From the NCBI GenBank assembly GCA_963793295.1, contig CAWBZX010000013.1, forward strand, positions 558,001-622,000: a DNA stretch of 64,000 bases. The letters run 5' to 3'. This DNA is from JAHDHW01 sp963793295 (lineage in GTDB: Bacteria; Bacteroidota; Bacteroidia; Chitinophagales; Saprospiraceae). Each line of letters opens with the position of its first letter. The first letter of the stretch is position 1. Positions 8,737 to 17,622 of the stretch are shown here, piece after piece. A program made the position numbers and the translations under genes. The notes below the pieces were generated by a model that was not told where the DNA came from, searched no databases, and was given only the letters and a program-made list of their open reading frames with translations.

Positions 8737-10596
8737 TCATCCCTCCACTTCCATACCTTGGATTAGTTTTTCGCCTCCAATATATTTAATTTTTTCTTTT
8801 AAACTTGGTGCTTCCTCAATCTCTAACAAAGTAAAATATTGTAAACTTTGACCAATCATCATCATGCTGAAAATAAGACTAATGAAAAATACTGAAGTGA
8901 ATGCCAGCAGAACAGATAAGAATTGATCCATGGCGTCTTTATTTAAAGAAAGATTCCAGCCAATCACATCAAAATAAAACCAAATCAGACCTGTATCTAT
9001 AAAGGTATAAAACAAGATTCCGGTTAAATAATAAATAAAAAACAAGCTTAATATTCTACCATAATTATTACTGACAAGAGAGAATGTTCGACCCACACTT
9101 TGTAATATTCCGCTTCTTTCCCAAACAGTGATATAAATCCATAATAGCAATATCGGAAGGATAAAAAAAAGTAGGAAAAAGGTATACCAACCATCTGTCA
9201 TCATGATAAATTGAAAAAGGGATACTGGTACCATGATTTTAAAGAAGTTAAAAACATGATTAAGCCATTTTTCATTCCCACTTTCGGGATCTGCGTCTTT
9301 TATCAATAAAGTGACAGGAACAAAAGCCACTAAAGAAAATATGATAATATTGAAAAAGGGTAAAAAAGGAATACGGTGATGAATAAAATATTGCCCAACC
9401 ACACCCAGGCCTCCAAATATTTCATCGGGATGAGAAAACAACTCACCTTCCTGATTGTGAACAGTAGCAAAAGTTGCCAGGCAAAAAAGCAATCCAGCCG
9501 CTACAGCAGTTAAGCCAATTTGACGGAGATACTTTTTAAAGAATATAAAAGTATTGGAAAAGATTTCGCTGGAACTTCTAATTCTATCAAAATCAATTTT
9601 TTGTAAAGCATCAGGAGGCAACCGGGTATCTTTGATTTCTCTTTTAAATCCATTGCGGGCTTTTACAACAGGAAGGATGACAAAATATCCGATTATAAAA
9701 AACAAACAAACCAGGATAAAAAGTGCACGAATAAAATCAGGGGTTTGTGTATATCGGGTGAGATACCCTTCGATGAAACCTGCCAGAATAATTATTGGCG
9801 CAATGCCCATCATCAATTTTAGTCCCCTTCTTGCAGATATTTGAAAAGCCTGGAGTCGGGTAAGTGTTCCTGGAAAAACAAGCCCCCTACCCATCGTCAT
9901 TCCCGCAGCTCCGGCAATAATAATAGCTGATATTTCCAGCGTTCCGTGGGTCCAAATAGTAAGAAAAGACTCCCAGAATAATCCTTTATCAATAAAGAAA
10001 TACTGAAAAGCACCAACCATAACGCCATTGCTAACCAAGATAGCTCCAGAGCCAATGCCAAAGAATACGCCTAAAACGAAAGTAAAAAAAGCAACGTAAA
10101 GATTATTGGCTGTAATGCCAAGCGACATACCAAACTCACCGCGCTGCTTGTAAACAGCCATGGGGTCACCGGATTCGATGTTTTCAATAGTCATGTCCAC
10201 ATAACTATCACCCAGAATGACACGCGGAAAATCAGGATCCATTGCACTTGAAAACGCGCCTATAGCAAATGCTAATAAAAATAGGAATAAGGAAAACCGA
10301 AATTCTTTTTTCGCGTTATAGACTAGTTGTGGTAACTCATCTGTCCAAAAATAGATCAGTCTGCTCCATTGTGTTTTTTTGTTTTTATAAATGCTATAAA
10401 ATATTTGTTGAGCAAGATTATTGAGGTATACCCGGACAGATCTGTTGGGATAAAAAGTGCGTGAATAAGAAAGATCGTCTGTTATCTGGATAAAAAGATT
10501 GTTTAATTTGTCAGGGTCTCTATCTTTGTAGTCCAAAGTTTTCTCAAATTCTTTCCACTTTTCTTTATTTTGCTTTATAAATCCTGTTTCACGCAT
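8737..10596 (-). CDS. SpoIIM-family (stage II sporulation protein M) membrane protein with a second membrane module
   Basis: The 619-residue polytopic membrane protein has an N-terminal soluble helical part (1-100). A SpoIIM/DUF95 membrane domain follows to about residue 330, with the conserved WTHGTLEISAIIIAGAAG and an FVLGVFFGIGSGAILVSNG helix. From about 335 there is an additional membrane module with roughly six helices. Typical Bacteroidota SpoIIM homologues end near the first module. The second resembles a stand-alone glycerophosphoryl-diester-phosphodiesterase-like or DUF4013 membrane region, so I infer a fusion. The organism need not sporulate, since this family is widespread. The gene is divergent from the RDD gene (114 bp between them), which is its usual partner. 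Confidence 0.85.
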   Translation of the reverse strand: MRETGFIKQNKEKWKEFEKTLDYKDRDPDKLNNLFIQITDDLSYSRTFYPNRSVRVYLNNLAQQIFYSIYKNKKTQWSRLIYFWTDELPQLVYNAKKEFRFSLFLFLLAFAIGAFSSAMDPDFPRVILGDSYVDMTIENIESGDPMAVYKQRGEFGMSLGITANNLYVAFFTFVLGVFFGIGSGAILVSNGVMVGAFQYFFIDKGLFWESFLTIWTHGTLEISAIIIAGAAGMTMGRGLVFPGTLTRLQAFQISARRGLKLMMGIAPIIILAGFIEGYLTRYTQTPDFIRALFILVCLFFIIGYFVILPVVKARNGFKREIKDTRLPPDALQKIDFDRIRSSSEIFSNTFIFFKKYLRQIGLTAVAAGLLFCLATFATVHNQEGELFSHPDEIFGGLGVVGQYFIHHRIPFLPFFNIIIFSLVAFVPVTLLIKDADPESGNEKWLNHVFNFFKIMVPVSLFQFIMMTDGWYTFFLLFFILPILLLWIYITVWERSGILQSVGRTFSLVSNNYGRILSLFFIYYLTGILFYTFIDTGLIWFYFDVIGWNLSLNKDAMDQFLSVLLAFTSVFFISLIFSMMMIGQSLQYFTLLEIEEAPSLKEKIKYIGGEKLIQGMEVEG

Positions 10597-10710
10597 GAAG
10601 CTTTATTTTTTCAGTAACAATCTTTTTGATATAGAGTTGAAAGATCACATGTTATTAAATTTTTTGTATAAAAACAAACAAATAATAAAGACCGGAAACA
10701 AATTCAGAAA

Positions 10711-11445
10711 TTGATGCAAACAATCGAGATCAGAACCACTCAGAATGTAACGATAGAATATGAATTAGCCTCTCTTCGGGAACGATTTTTTTCCTTTTTT
10801 ATTGATGTACTGATTGTAGGTTCGTTCTATTTTGCTTTGGTGATGGTACTGTCAAGTATTGGAAGTATCTTATTTGAAAATCCAGGACTGATAAGTTTAA
10901 TGTTGATTGGAATGTTCATTTTTTATCAGCTTCTTTCAGAAATATTAGCGGATGGGCAATCCTGGGGGAAAAAAGCAATGGGTATCAAAGTAGTTCGGCT
11001 TGACGGCAAAGAACCTAACTTAAGCGATTACTTGTTGAGAGCGGTCTTTCATATCATTGATTCGATTATGTCATTAGGCGTTTTAGCCGCACTGATGATC
11101 AGCTCCTCCAATAAAAATCAGCGGCTTGGTGATATGACCGCAAATACTACCGTTATTCGAATTAAGTTTAATCTGCGGTTTCGATTGGAAGATATACTGA
11201 AAATTAATACAATTGAAGATTATGAACCGACTTATCCGGAAGTTCGACGCCTAAGTGAGAAAGATATGTTATTGATTAAAACGATCATCTCAAGGTATCG
11301 TAAATATCGAAACAAAGCGCATCAGGAAGTCATCGATGAGTTGGTTGGAAATTTAGTTCGGCAGCTAGATATTTCCGAAACTCCAAGAGATAAAATTGCC
11401 TTTTTGAAAACTTTGATTAGAGATTATATAGTGTTGACACGATAA
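10711..11445 (+). CDS. RDD family membrane protein
   Basis: The 244-residue protein has the RDD domain in its first 150 residues. It comprises RERFFSFFIDVLI, a second helix around 70-90, the conserved GQSWGKKAMGIKVV loop, and a third helix followed by NQRLGDMTANT. About 90 cytoplasmic C-terminal residues follow. RDD proteins are proposed transporters or assembly factors. In Bacteroidota they neighbour the SpoIIM and MoxR/DUF58 genes, as here. The rlmD start is only 7 bp after its stop, so the two are probably co-transcribed. Confidence 0.9.
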   Translation: MMQTIEIRTTQNVTIEYELASLRERFFSFFIDVLIVGSFYFALVMVLSSIGSILFENPGLISLMLIGMFIFYQLLSEILADGQSWGKKAMGIKVVRLDGKEPNLSDYLLRAVFHIIDSIMSLGVLAALMISSSNKNQRLGDMTANTTVIRIKFNLRFRLEDILKINTIEDYEPTYPEVRRLSEKDMLLIKTIISRYRKYRNKAHQEVIDELVGNLVRQLDISETPRDKIAFLKTLIRDYIVLTR

Positions 11446-11452
11446 AAGAAAA

Positions 11453-12922
11453 ATGCATAAAAAAACAAGAACGGTAGTTCAAAATGTTAAAATAACAGGG
11501 ATAGCTGATAGAGGGCGCGCTGTGGGAAGAGCAGAAAACGGACAAGTTATTTTTGTAGAGGATGTCGTCCCTGGTGACATTGTGGATGTTTTGGTATTAA
11601 AAGATAAAAAAGGATTTAAAGAAGGTATTCCTCATCATTTTCGTAAATATTCAGAAAACAGACAGGAAGCTTTTTGCCAACATTTTGGTATTTGTGGAGG
11701 ATGCAAATGGCAAAACCTCGCTTACGAAACACAATTGGAACACAAGGAAATTGTCGTTGAAAATGCCATGAAACGAATTGGTAAAATCCAAATTGGAGAA
11801 ATTCTACCCATCGTTCCGGCGATTGAAACTCAATATTATCGCAATAAACTGGAGTTCACCTTTTCCAACAAAAAATGGCTCACAAAAGAAGAAATTGCCA
11901 AAGGAACTTCCAACTACAAGAATGTTCTTGGCTTTCATCGACCTCGTGCTTTTGATAAAATCGTCGATATTGAGCATTGTTATTTGCAGGCTGATCCTTC
12001 CAACGAAATACGCAATACCATCCGGGATATCGGACTTGAATCAGATCTAGAATTTCTGGACCTGAACGCAAAGCAGGGTTTCCTTCGTCACCTTCTATTA
12101 CGCATTACCACCTTAAATGAAATCATGCTGATCGTGAGTTTTTTTGAGGAGGATGAACAAAAAAGAACCTCTTTTCTTGATACAATTTTGGAGCGATTTC
12201 CGAAGCTTAATTCTCTGCATTACTGTATTAATCCAAAAGAGAATGATTTCATATTAGATCTGGATATTCATACTTATCATGGGAAAGGATATATTGAAGA
12301 AAAACTTGGGGATGTCAAATTCAGAATTGGACCTAAATCTTTTTTTCAAACGAATACCAAACAAGCTGTTCAACTTTTTGACAAAGTTGTTGAATTTGCC
12401 AGCCTTACCGGAAATGAAAACGTATATGATCTTTATACTGGAATTGGAAGCATTGCCTTGTATATCGCAAAATATTGTAAGCAGGTCGTAGGGATCGAAG
12501 AGGTGGGTTCGGCTATAGAAGATGCACAGGAAAATTCAAAACTGAACGGATTTGATAATACTATTTTCTATGCAGGGGATGTTAAAAATATACTCTCCCC
12601 AAAATTTTCGGAAAAGCATGGGAAGCCGGATCTGGTCATTACCGATCCTCCTCGAGCAGGAATGCATGAAGATGTTGTGAAATTATTATTGCTGCTGGAA
12701 GCGCCGAAGATTGTTTATGTAAGTTGCAATCCGGCTACTCAGGCCAGAGATTTAAGGTTGCTTTCCGAAAAATATGAGATCGTAAAACTACAGCCCGTCG
12801 ATATGTTTCCGCATACTCATCACGTTGAAACAGTTGCACTGCTCCAGCTGAAACCTAAGAAAGGCGTTCAAAACTGGCTGAATTGGTTGGAATCATCGAA
12901 AAAACAGTCTCCAAAGAAATAA
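11453..12922 (+). CDS. rlmD: 23S rRNA (uracil-C5)-methyltransferase RlmD
   Basis: The 489-residue SAM-dependent methyltransferase has an N-terminal TRAM domain (10-65). The 4Fe-4S cysteine pattern is C75-x5-C81-x2-C84 plus C176, matching RumA/RlmD spacing. It also has a SAM-binding YDLYTGIGSIALYIA motif, ITDPPRAG, and the catalytic Cys425 in VSCNPATQ. The C-terminus ends in the family motif FPHTHHVETVALL. It methylates U1939 (E. coli numbering) of 23S rRNA, or a paralogous position. RlmC/RlmCD-type specificity cannot be excluded from sequence alone. It starts 7 bp after the RDD gene. Confidence 0.92.
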   Translation: MHKKTRTVVQNVKITGIADRGRAVGRAENGQVIFVEDVVPGDIVDVLVLKDKKGFKEGIPHHFRKYSENRQEAFCQHFGICGGCKWQNLAYETQLEHKEIVVENAMKRIGKIQIGEILPIVPAIETQYYRNKLEFTFSNKKWLTKEEIAKGTSNYKNVLGFHRPRAFDKIVDIEHCYLQADPSNEIRNTIRDIGLESDLEFLDLNAKQGFLRHLLLRITTLNEIMLIVSFFEEDEQKRTSFLDTILERFPKLNSLHYCINPKENDFILDLDIHTYHGKGYIEEKLGDVKFRIGPKSFFQTNTKQAVQLFDKVVEFASLTGNENVYDLYTGIGSIALYIAKYCKQVVGIEEVGSAIEDAQENSKLNGFDNTIFYAGDVKNILSPKFSEKHGKPDLVITDPPRAGMHEDVVKLLLLLEAPKIVYVSCNPATQARDLRLLSEKYEIVKLQPVDMFPHTHHVETVALLQLKPKKGVQNWLNWLESSKKQSPKK

Positions 12923-13033
12923 TCTTTCGAAAAAAGCGGATATTTGTTGTGAGAAAGCAAAGCGTGTTTTAAAAAGAGTTGACAATTTTAAGCAAGCCTA
13001 AAAAATATCTTATCGATTATTTAGTCTAATAAA

Positions 13034-13378
13034 ATGCAGAAAGAACAAGATTTAATGATATTAGAAGAAGAGTTAAAACCCTATAAACGACTTCTTGGAA
13101 GTGTTGCTGACACAATTATGGAACAGGATGTTTCTTCCTATCCTGTTTTTGTATTACACCGCGATGCGATTGAAGTAGGCATTCCACTTAATACAGAAGA
13201 TATTGTTGGAGAATGGTCTGTAAATGCCTCTTCTTTGGAAGAATTTGTTGCCAAACAGCTTGTCCTTACTGAGAAGATCGATGAATTTAAATCGGTTTAT
13301 AAAGATCCTACCGCGTTTTTGTGTCTATTCGTTGTTGACAAAAGTGGTGCAACTTTTGTCTTTATACCTAGAACCTGA
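13034..13378 (+). CDS. Small conserved hypothetical protein
   Basis: The 114-residue soluble protein has no signal peptide or membrane helix. Two predicted helices lie at the N-terminus (EELKPYKRLLGSVADTIM). Strands alternating with helices follow (SYPVFVLHRDAIEVGIPL, KDPTAFLCLFVVDKSGATF), and the protein ends in FVFIPRT. I do not recognise a named domain. The compact alpha/beta pattern looks like a folded, real protein. It sits 65 bp upstream of the phosphorelay genes on the same strand and may belong to that unit. Confidence 0.7.
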   Translation: MQKEQDLMILEEELKPYKRLLGSVADTIMEQDVSSYPVFVLHRDAIEVGIPLNTEDIVGEWSVNASSLEEFVAKQLVLTEKIDEFKSVYKDPTAFLCLFVVDKSGATFVFIPRT

Positions 13379-13499
13379 TAATAATACCCGCCCAAATTGG
13401 CATTAATTTAGAGAATATATTATTTTGTAAAAACCATCTATTTTGGAGCAGAATTATTTCATTGATGATAGTGAGCAGACATCTCGTGACTTTGGTAAT

Positions 13500-13505
13500 G
13501 AGGAA
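13500..13505 (+). promoter_or_regulatory. Shine-Dalgarno site favouring the ATG at 13512
   Basis: GAGGAA sits 6 nt before the ATG at 13512. The only upstream in-frame candidate is a TTG at 13443 with no Shine-Dalgarno sequence. An in-frame TAA lies at 13428-13430. Confidence 0.45.
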
Positions 13506-13511
13506 TCTACT

Positions 13512-15821
13512 ATGTATGAAGAAATTTCAAATTTCGAAAGCCACAATAAGATTTTACTTATTGAGGACAATCCGGGTGATGCTCGTCTCGTAGAATTGCT
13601 TTTAGCAGAGTCTGATCTGCTCAATTGTAAAATCACCAACAAGACGACTTTGGCTGATGGTATTGCCGCGCTTGAAGGTAATGACAGTTTTGCTGCTATT
13701 CTTTTAGATTTAACACTTCCGGATAGCCGTGGTTTTGAAACTTTAGAACATCTACTCGAACGTTTTCCTGACAACAATGTCATTGTCCTAACAGGTCTTT
13801 CTGATAAAAATTTAGGAGTGAAAGCAGTAAAGGCTGGAGCTCAGGACTTTTTGATCAAAGGGGCCTTCGATGCAGATTTACTTGCAAAGTCGCTTCGCTA
13901 CTCTATCGAAAGAAGTAGTGTTTTAAAAAGATTAGAAGAGACACAGCGATTATCTCATATCGGCAATTGGGAATTTGTTCCTGATACCAAAGAGTTTTCA
14001 GCTTCCGATGAAGTATATAAACTTTTCGGACAAAACATCCAAAAAAGCTCTTCATTGATAGATGAACTAAAAGCAATAGAGCCAGCTTTTCAAATATTTG
14101 ACGAAATTCATACTGAAACACTTGCTGAAATAACGGTTAAGAAAGATATTAAAATTCAGCTTTCAAATGGTGAAACGCGCTACGTTTACATTCAATGTAG
14201 AATTAATACCACCGCAGATAGTAAGTTGGCCTTAAATGGAATCATTCAAGATATTACAGAAAGAAAACTTGCCGAACAAGAGCTCGTTAAAAGTCAGGAA
14301 CGTTATCAGGATGTTTTTAATAAATCAAAGGATGCCATTTATATCTGTACACTAGATGGGCGATTGGTAGACTTCAATGAAGCAACAACCAGCCTGTTTG
14401 GTTTTAATCATGACGAACTGAAAGCTCTCGAAGATATTCATACCTTATACGAACCGCTTGATTCAAGAGAGTCTTTTTTACAATTAGTAAAGTCAAAAGA
14501 AGCGGTCAAAGACTATGAACTAGAGGTGGTCTGTAAAAATGGAGAAAGAAGATACTGTATAATTACTGCCACGATATTAGAAGCGGAAGATTTTGTAGGT
14601 TATAATGCTATTATTAGAGATATCACAGAAAGTAAGCAAGCTGAAGAAATGCGTAAAGCACGAGATTTGGCAAGGCAATCATCCAAAATGAAAGAGCAAT
14701 TTATTGCGAGTATCAGTCATGAAATGCGTACCCCGATGAATGCTATTTTGGGGATGAGTAATCTATTAATTCAGACAGATCTTAACGAAGAACAAGACAA
14801 TTATATAAGTTCTGTCAAACAATCTTCAGAAATTTTACTCGGCATCATTAATGATATTTTAGAAATATCAACCCTTCAAAATGGGAAAATAGCATTTGAA
14901 GATAAAAACTTTGACCTCTATCAGGTATTGTCCAATATGGTCAATGTGATGCAATATAAAATTAACGAGAAAGATCTCGGGTTTAAGCTTAATATCGAAC
15001 CCGATGTTCCTAAATATATCATTGGTGATAAACTTCGATTGAATCAAATCCTTTACAACCTCGTTGGAAATGCAGTAAAATTTACGGATACTGGTTTTGT
15101 TAAAGTAACAGTGAAAAAACTACAGGAAAAAAGGGAAACCATCCATTTAAGCTTTGAAGTAGAAGATTCGGGGATAGGAATACCTGGAGATAAACTGGAA
15201 GCAATATTTGAAACTTTTACAAGAATTCGTCAAAAGGAACGATTATATGAAGGGACCGGACTGGGGCTTTCCATTGCAAAAAATCTTGTTAACCAACAAG
15301 GTGGAAGGATAGGAGCGAAAAGTGAACTTGGGAAAGGCTCCTTATTTTATTTTGATATGGTTTTTAGAAAAGGACAAATTTCTAATATTGAAGCACCATC
15401 CAATCCAACAGTTGAAGACAATAAAATAAGTGATGATTTAGCAATAAACATTTTGCTGGTTGAAGACCATAAAATGAACCAATTGGTAGCTTGCAAAACA
15501 CTTGAAAAGAAATGGAAGAATATCAAAATTACTATCGCCAATAATGGACAGGAAGCCATTGATATTTTAAAAGAACACAAAGATTTTGATATCATTTTGA
15601 TGGACATACAAATGCCCGTTTTAGATGGATACGAAACGACCCAATATATTCGCAATGAAATGCCTCCCGAAGTTGCGAAAATTCCAATCCTTGCGATGAC
15701 AGCACATGCGCATATTGCAAAAGATGATAAATTTAAGGAATATGGAATGGACGATTACGTGTTAAAACCTTTTGAACCTCAACAGTTATTCGAAAAAATT
15801 ACTCATTATTCTCAACTTTGA
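13512..15821 (+). CDS. Hybrid histidine kinase, REC-PAS-PAS-HisKA-HATPase-REC
   Basis: This soluble kinase is about 769 residues from the ATG at 13512. A TTG at 13443 would add 23 unconserved residues. Domains in order: receiver 1 (KILLIEDNPGDARL, phosphoacceptor D66 in LLLDLTLP), a PAS region ending DITERKLAEQ, a second PAS (SQERYQDVFNKSKDAIYI) with PAC DITESKQAEE, then HisKA with H403 in SISHEMRTPMNA. The ATPase domain has the N box NLVGNAVKF and G boxes DSGIGIP and GTGLGLSIA. Receiver 2 is at the C-terminus (D698 in MDIQMPVLDGYE). There is no membrane segment, so it should sense a cytoplasmic cue or receive phosphate at receiver 1. It lies directly before an Hpt gene (3 bp), the usual next step of a phosphorelay. 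Confidence 0.93.
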   Translation: MYEEISNFESHNKILLIEDNPGDARLVELLLAESDLLNCKITNKTTLADGIAALEGNDSFAAILLDLTLPDSRGFETLEHLLERFPDNNVIVLTGLSDKNLGVKAVKAGAQDFLIKGAFDADLLAKSLRYSIERSSVLKRLEETQRLSHIGNWEFVPDTKEFSASDEVYKLFGQNIQKSSSLIDELKAIEPAFQIFDEIHTETLAEITVKKDIKIQLSNGETRYVYIQCRINTTADSKLALNGIIQDITERKLAEQELVKSQERYQDVFNKSKDAIYICTLDGRLVDFNEATTSLFGFNHDELKALEDIHTLYEPLDSRESFLQLVKSKEAVKDYELEVVCKNGERRYCIITATILEAEDFVGYNAIIRDITESKQAEEMRKARDLARQSSKMKEQFIASISHEMRTPMNAILGMSNLLIQTDLNEEQDNYISSVKQSSEILLGIINDILEISTLQNGKIAFEDKNFDLYQVLSNMVNVMQYKINEKDLGFKLNIEPDVPKYIIGDKLRLNQILYNLVGNAVKFTDTGFVKVTVKKLQEKRETIHLSFEVEDSGIGIPGDKLEAIFETFTRIRQKERLYEGTGLGLSIAKNLVNQQGGRIGAKSELGKGSLFYFDMVFRKGQISNIEAPSNPTVEDNKISDDLAINILLVEDHKMNQLVACKTLEKKWKNIKITIANNGQEAIDILKEHKDFDIILMDIQMPVLDGYETTQYIRNEMPPEVAKIPILAMTAHAHIAKDDKFKEYGMDDYVLKPFEPQQLFEKITHYSQL

Positions 15822-15824
15822 CCC

Positions 15825-16184
15825 ATGAATGTGAAAATCTATAAATACATCAATCTTGATTATATGGATATGATGTCAGACGGCGATGAATCCATGAAAA
15901 AAATCATGTTGGAAATGTTGTTAGAAGAACTTCCTCAGGAAATCAAGAAAATGACAGAATTGTTAGAACAGGGAAATTGGGAAATGCTCAGCTCAGTTAG
16001 CCATAAAATGAAATCTACCCTGGCATTTGTTGGTAATGAAGAAATGACCAACGCCAACAAGCAAATTGAGGAAATAGCTAAATCCGAACCTGTTTCGAAT
16101 TCTCTCAAAAGCTTAATTAATGAGCTTGAGAGATTATGCCCAATGGCGATTACAGAATTGAAAGAGGAGTTCTCAAAACTTTAA
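15825..16184 (+). CDS. Histidine phosphotransfer (Hpt) protein
   Basis: The 119-residue all-helical protein has the Hpt phosphoacceptor His60 in SHKMKSTLAFVG, which corresponds to the HxxKG(S/A) motif. The preceding helix (EELPQEIKKMTELLEQGNW) and following helix (ELERLCPMAITELKEEF) complete a four-helix bundle. It should shuttle phosphate between receiver 2 of the upstream kinase and a response regulator, plausibly the single-domain regulator 139 bp downstream. The 3-bp spacing to the kinase indicates a shared transcript. Confidence 0.88.
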   Translation: MNVKIYKYINLDYMDMMSDGDESMKKIMLEMLLEELPQEIKKMTELLEQGNWEMLSSVSHKMKSTLAFVGNEEMTNANKQIEEIAKSEPVSNSLKSLINELERLCPMAITELKEEFSKL

Positions 16185-16323
16185 TCAGCGATTAAAAATA
16201 ACTAACTGCTTGATTTAGTCTCACAATAACATTTCAATATATCTTTATATCTTTATGCGCTTGTGCTTCACAAAGTGATGCAAGTCGTTTTTCTGTTTTT
16301 TGTTGAGCTGTAAGGATATTTTT

Positions 16324-16695
16324 ATGAAAATTCTGATATGTGAAGATGAAGAAATCATGTTAACTGCTTTGGAGTTTCGACTACGGAAGCAAGGTTTTGA
16401 AGTATCACTTGCCGAAAATGGAAAGATAGCTTTAGAAAAAATAAAGATAGAAAAGCCTGATTTGGTTGTGGCAGACATTATGATGCCATTTGTAACCGGG
16501 CTTGAGCTGATTGAATTTGTCAGAAAAGATATGCGCAATGCTTTACCGATTATCGTAATCTCCGCATTGGAGCATGAAGATATTGTCCTTGAAGCTTTCC
16601 GATTAGGCGCTACTGATTTTATTACAAAGCCTTTCAAACCCAATGAGCTCATTTTGCGGATCAAACGAATTTTCCAGGAAATCGACATGGCTTGA
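16324..16695 (+). CDS. Single-domain response regulator (CheY-like)
   Basis: This is a stand-alone receiver domain of about 123 residues. The acidic pocket lies in ICEDEE, the phosphoacceptor is D51 in VVADIMMP, the switch Ser/Thr is in IVISALEHED, and the conserved Lys is in FITKPFKPNEL. No DNA-binding or enzymatic output domain follows. A TTG at 16300 would add eight residues, but the ATG at 16324 gives the normal receiver N-terminus. The position after the kinase and Hpt genes suggests it is the terminal or intermediate receiver of that relay, acting by protein-protein contact. Confidence 0.9.
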   Translation: MKILICEDEEIMLTALEFRLRKQGFEVSLAENGKIALEKIKIEKPDLVVADIMMPFVTGLELIEFVRKDMRNALPIIVISALEHEDIVLEAFRLGATDFITKPFKPNELILRIKRIFQEIDMA

Positions 16696-16745
16696 TATGT
16701 TTGAAAACCACTTAACCAAAAGACCATCTTAACTTTAGCTCTATT

Positions 16746-17615
16746 ATGAAAGGAATTATTTTAGCCGGTGGACTCGGAACCAGACTTTATCCGTTGACTT
16801 TGGCAGTAAGTAAACAGCTTATGCCCGTTTATGACAAACCAATGATTTATTATCCTTTATCAACATTGATGTCTGCGGGAATCAGAGAAATTCTGATTAT
16901 TTCTACTCCTGAAGATCTTCCCAATTTTGAAAAACTACTGAAGGATGGAAGCGAAATCGGTTGCAAGTTTTCCTATAAAGCACAATACGAGCCCAGGGGG
17001 CTTGCCGAGGCTTTTGTTTTAGGTGAAGAATTCATCGGTGATGATAGTGTGGCCTTGATCCTTGGTGATAACATTTTTTATGGAAATGGTTTGAAAGAAC
17101 TTTTACAGGAAAGTGCCAATCCTGATGGCGGAATCGTCTTTGCCTATCGGGTTGCTGATCCTGAACGATATGGCGTTGTAGAATTTGACGAAGATTTTAA
17201 TGCGATTAGTATAGAAGAGAAACCTGTAAGACCTAAATCTAATTATGCGGTTCCTGGCTTATATTTTTATGATAACAGCGTCATCGAAGTGGCGAAAAAC
17301 TTAAAACCAAGTGCCAGAGGTGAATACGAAATTACAGATGTCAACAAATATTACTTATCTCAAGGGAAACTCAAAGTTGGTGTACTGGGCCGTGGTGTTG
17401 CCTGGTTGGATACAGGTACCCATAAGTCATTAATACAGGCAGGGCAATTTATCGAAGTGATCGAAGACAGGCAGGGTCTGAAAATTGGATGTATTGAAGA
17501 AGTAGCACATGAAATGGCATTTATAGATGATACCCAACTCGAATACCTTGGTAACAAATATATCAAAAGTGGTTATGGTGAATACTTGCTCAATATTCTG
17601 AAAAAAGAGATTTGA
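16746..17615 (+). CDS. rfbA: Glucose-1-phosphate thymidylyltransferase
   Basis: The 289-residue cytoplasmic enzyme has full family length. The nucleotide-binding loop is GGLGTRLYPLT (8-18), followed by SKQLMPVYDKPMIYYPL. It also has LGDNIFYG, EEKPVRPKSNYAVPGLYFYD and the C-terminal GVAWLDTGTH. It makes dTDP-glucose from dTTP and glucose-1-phosphate, the first step to dTDP-rhamnose and other deoxysugars for surface polysaccharide. No rfbB, rfbC or rfbD follows. The next gene on the opposite strand is a glycosyltransferase, 7 bp away and convergent. Confidence 0.95.
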   Translation: MKGIILAGGLGTRLYPLTLAVSKQLMPVYDKPMIYYPLSTLMSAGIREILIISTPEDLPNFEKLLKDGSEIGCKFSYKAQYEPRGLAEAFVLGEEFIGDDSVALILGDNIFYGNGLKELLQESANPDGGIVFAYRVADPERYGVVEFDEDFNAISIEEKPVRPKSNYAVPGLYFYDNSVIEVAKNLKPSARGEYEITDVNKYYLSQGKLKVGVLGRGVAWLDTGTHKSLIQAGQFIEVIEDRQGLKIGCIEEVAHEMAFIDDTQLEYLGNKYIKSGYGEYLLNILKKEI

Positions 17616-17622
17616 ATAAACG

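Noticed and set aside
16180..16196. Palindrome TTTAATC-AGC-GATTAAA at the end of the Hpt gene as a terminator
   Set aside because: The stem is 7 bp and nearly all A-T, with a 3-nt loop and no T tail after it; part of it is the stop codon.
16240..16255. Two adjacent TATCTTTA boxes as a double promoter for the response regulator
   Set aside because: They end in A instead of G, and the TTG at 16210 is 27 nt away, too far for a normal -33.
16245..16727. Minus-strand ORF of 160 codons over the response regulator
   Set aside because: It is antisense to a receiver domain with all its conserved residues, and its product is Ser/Ile-rich without a domain.
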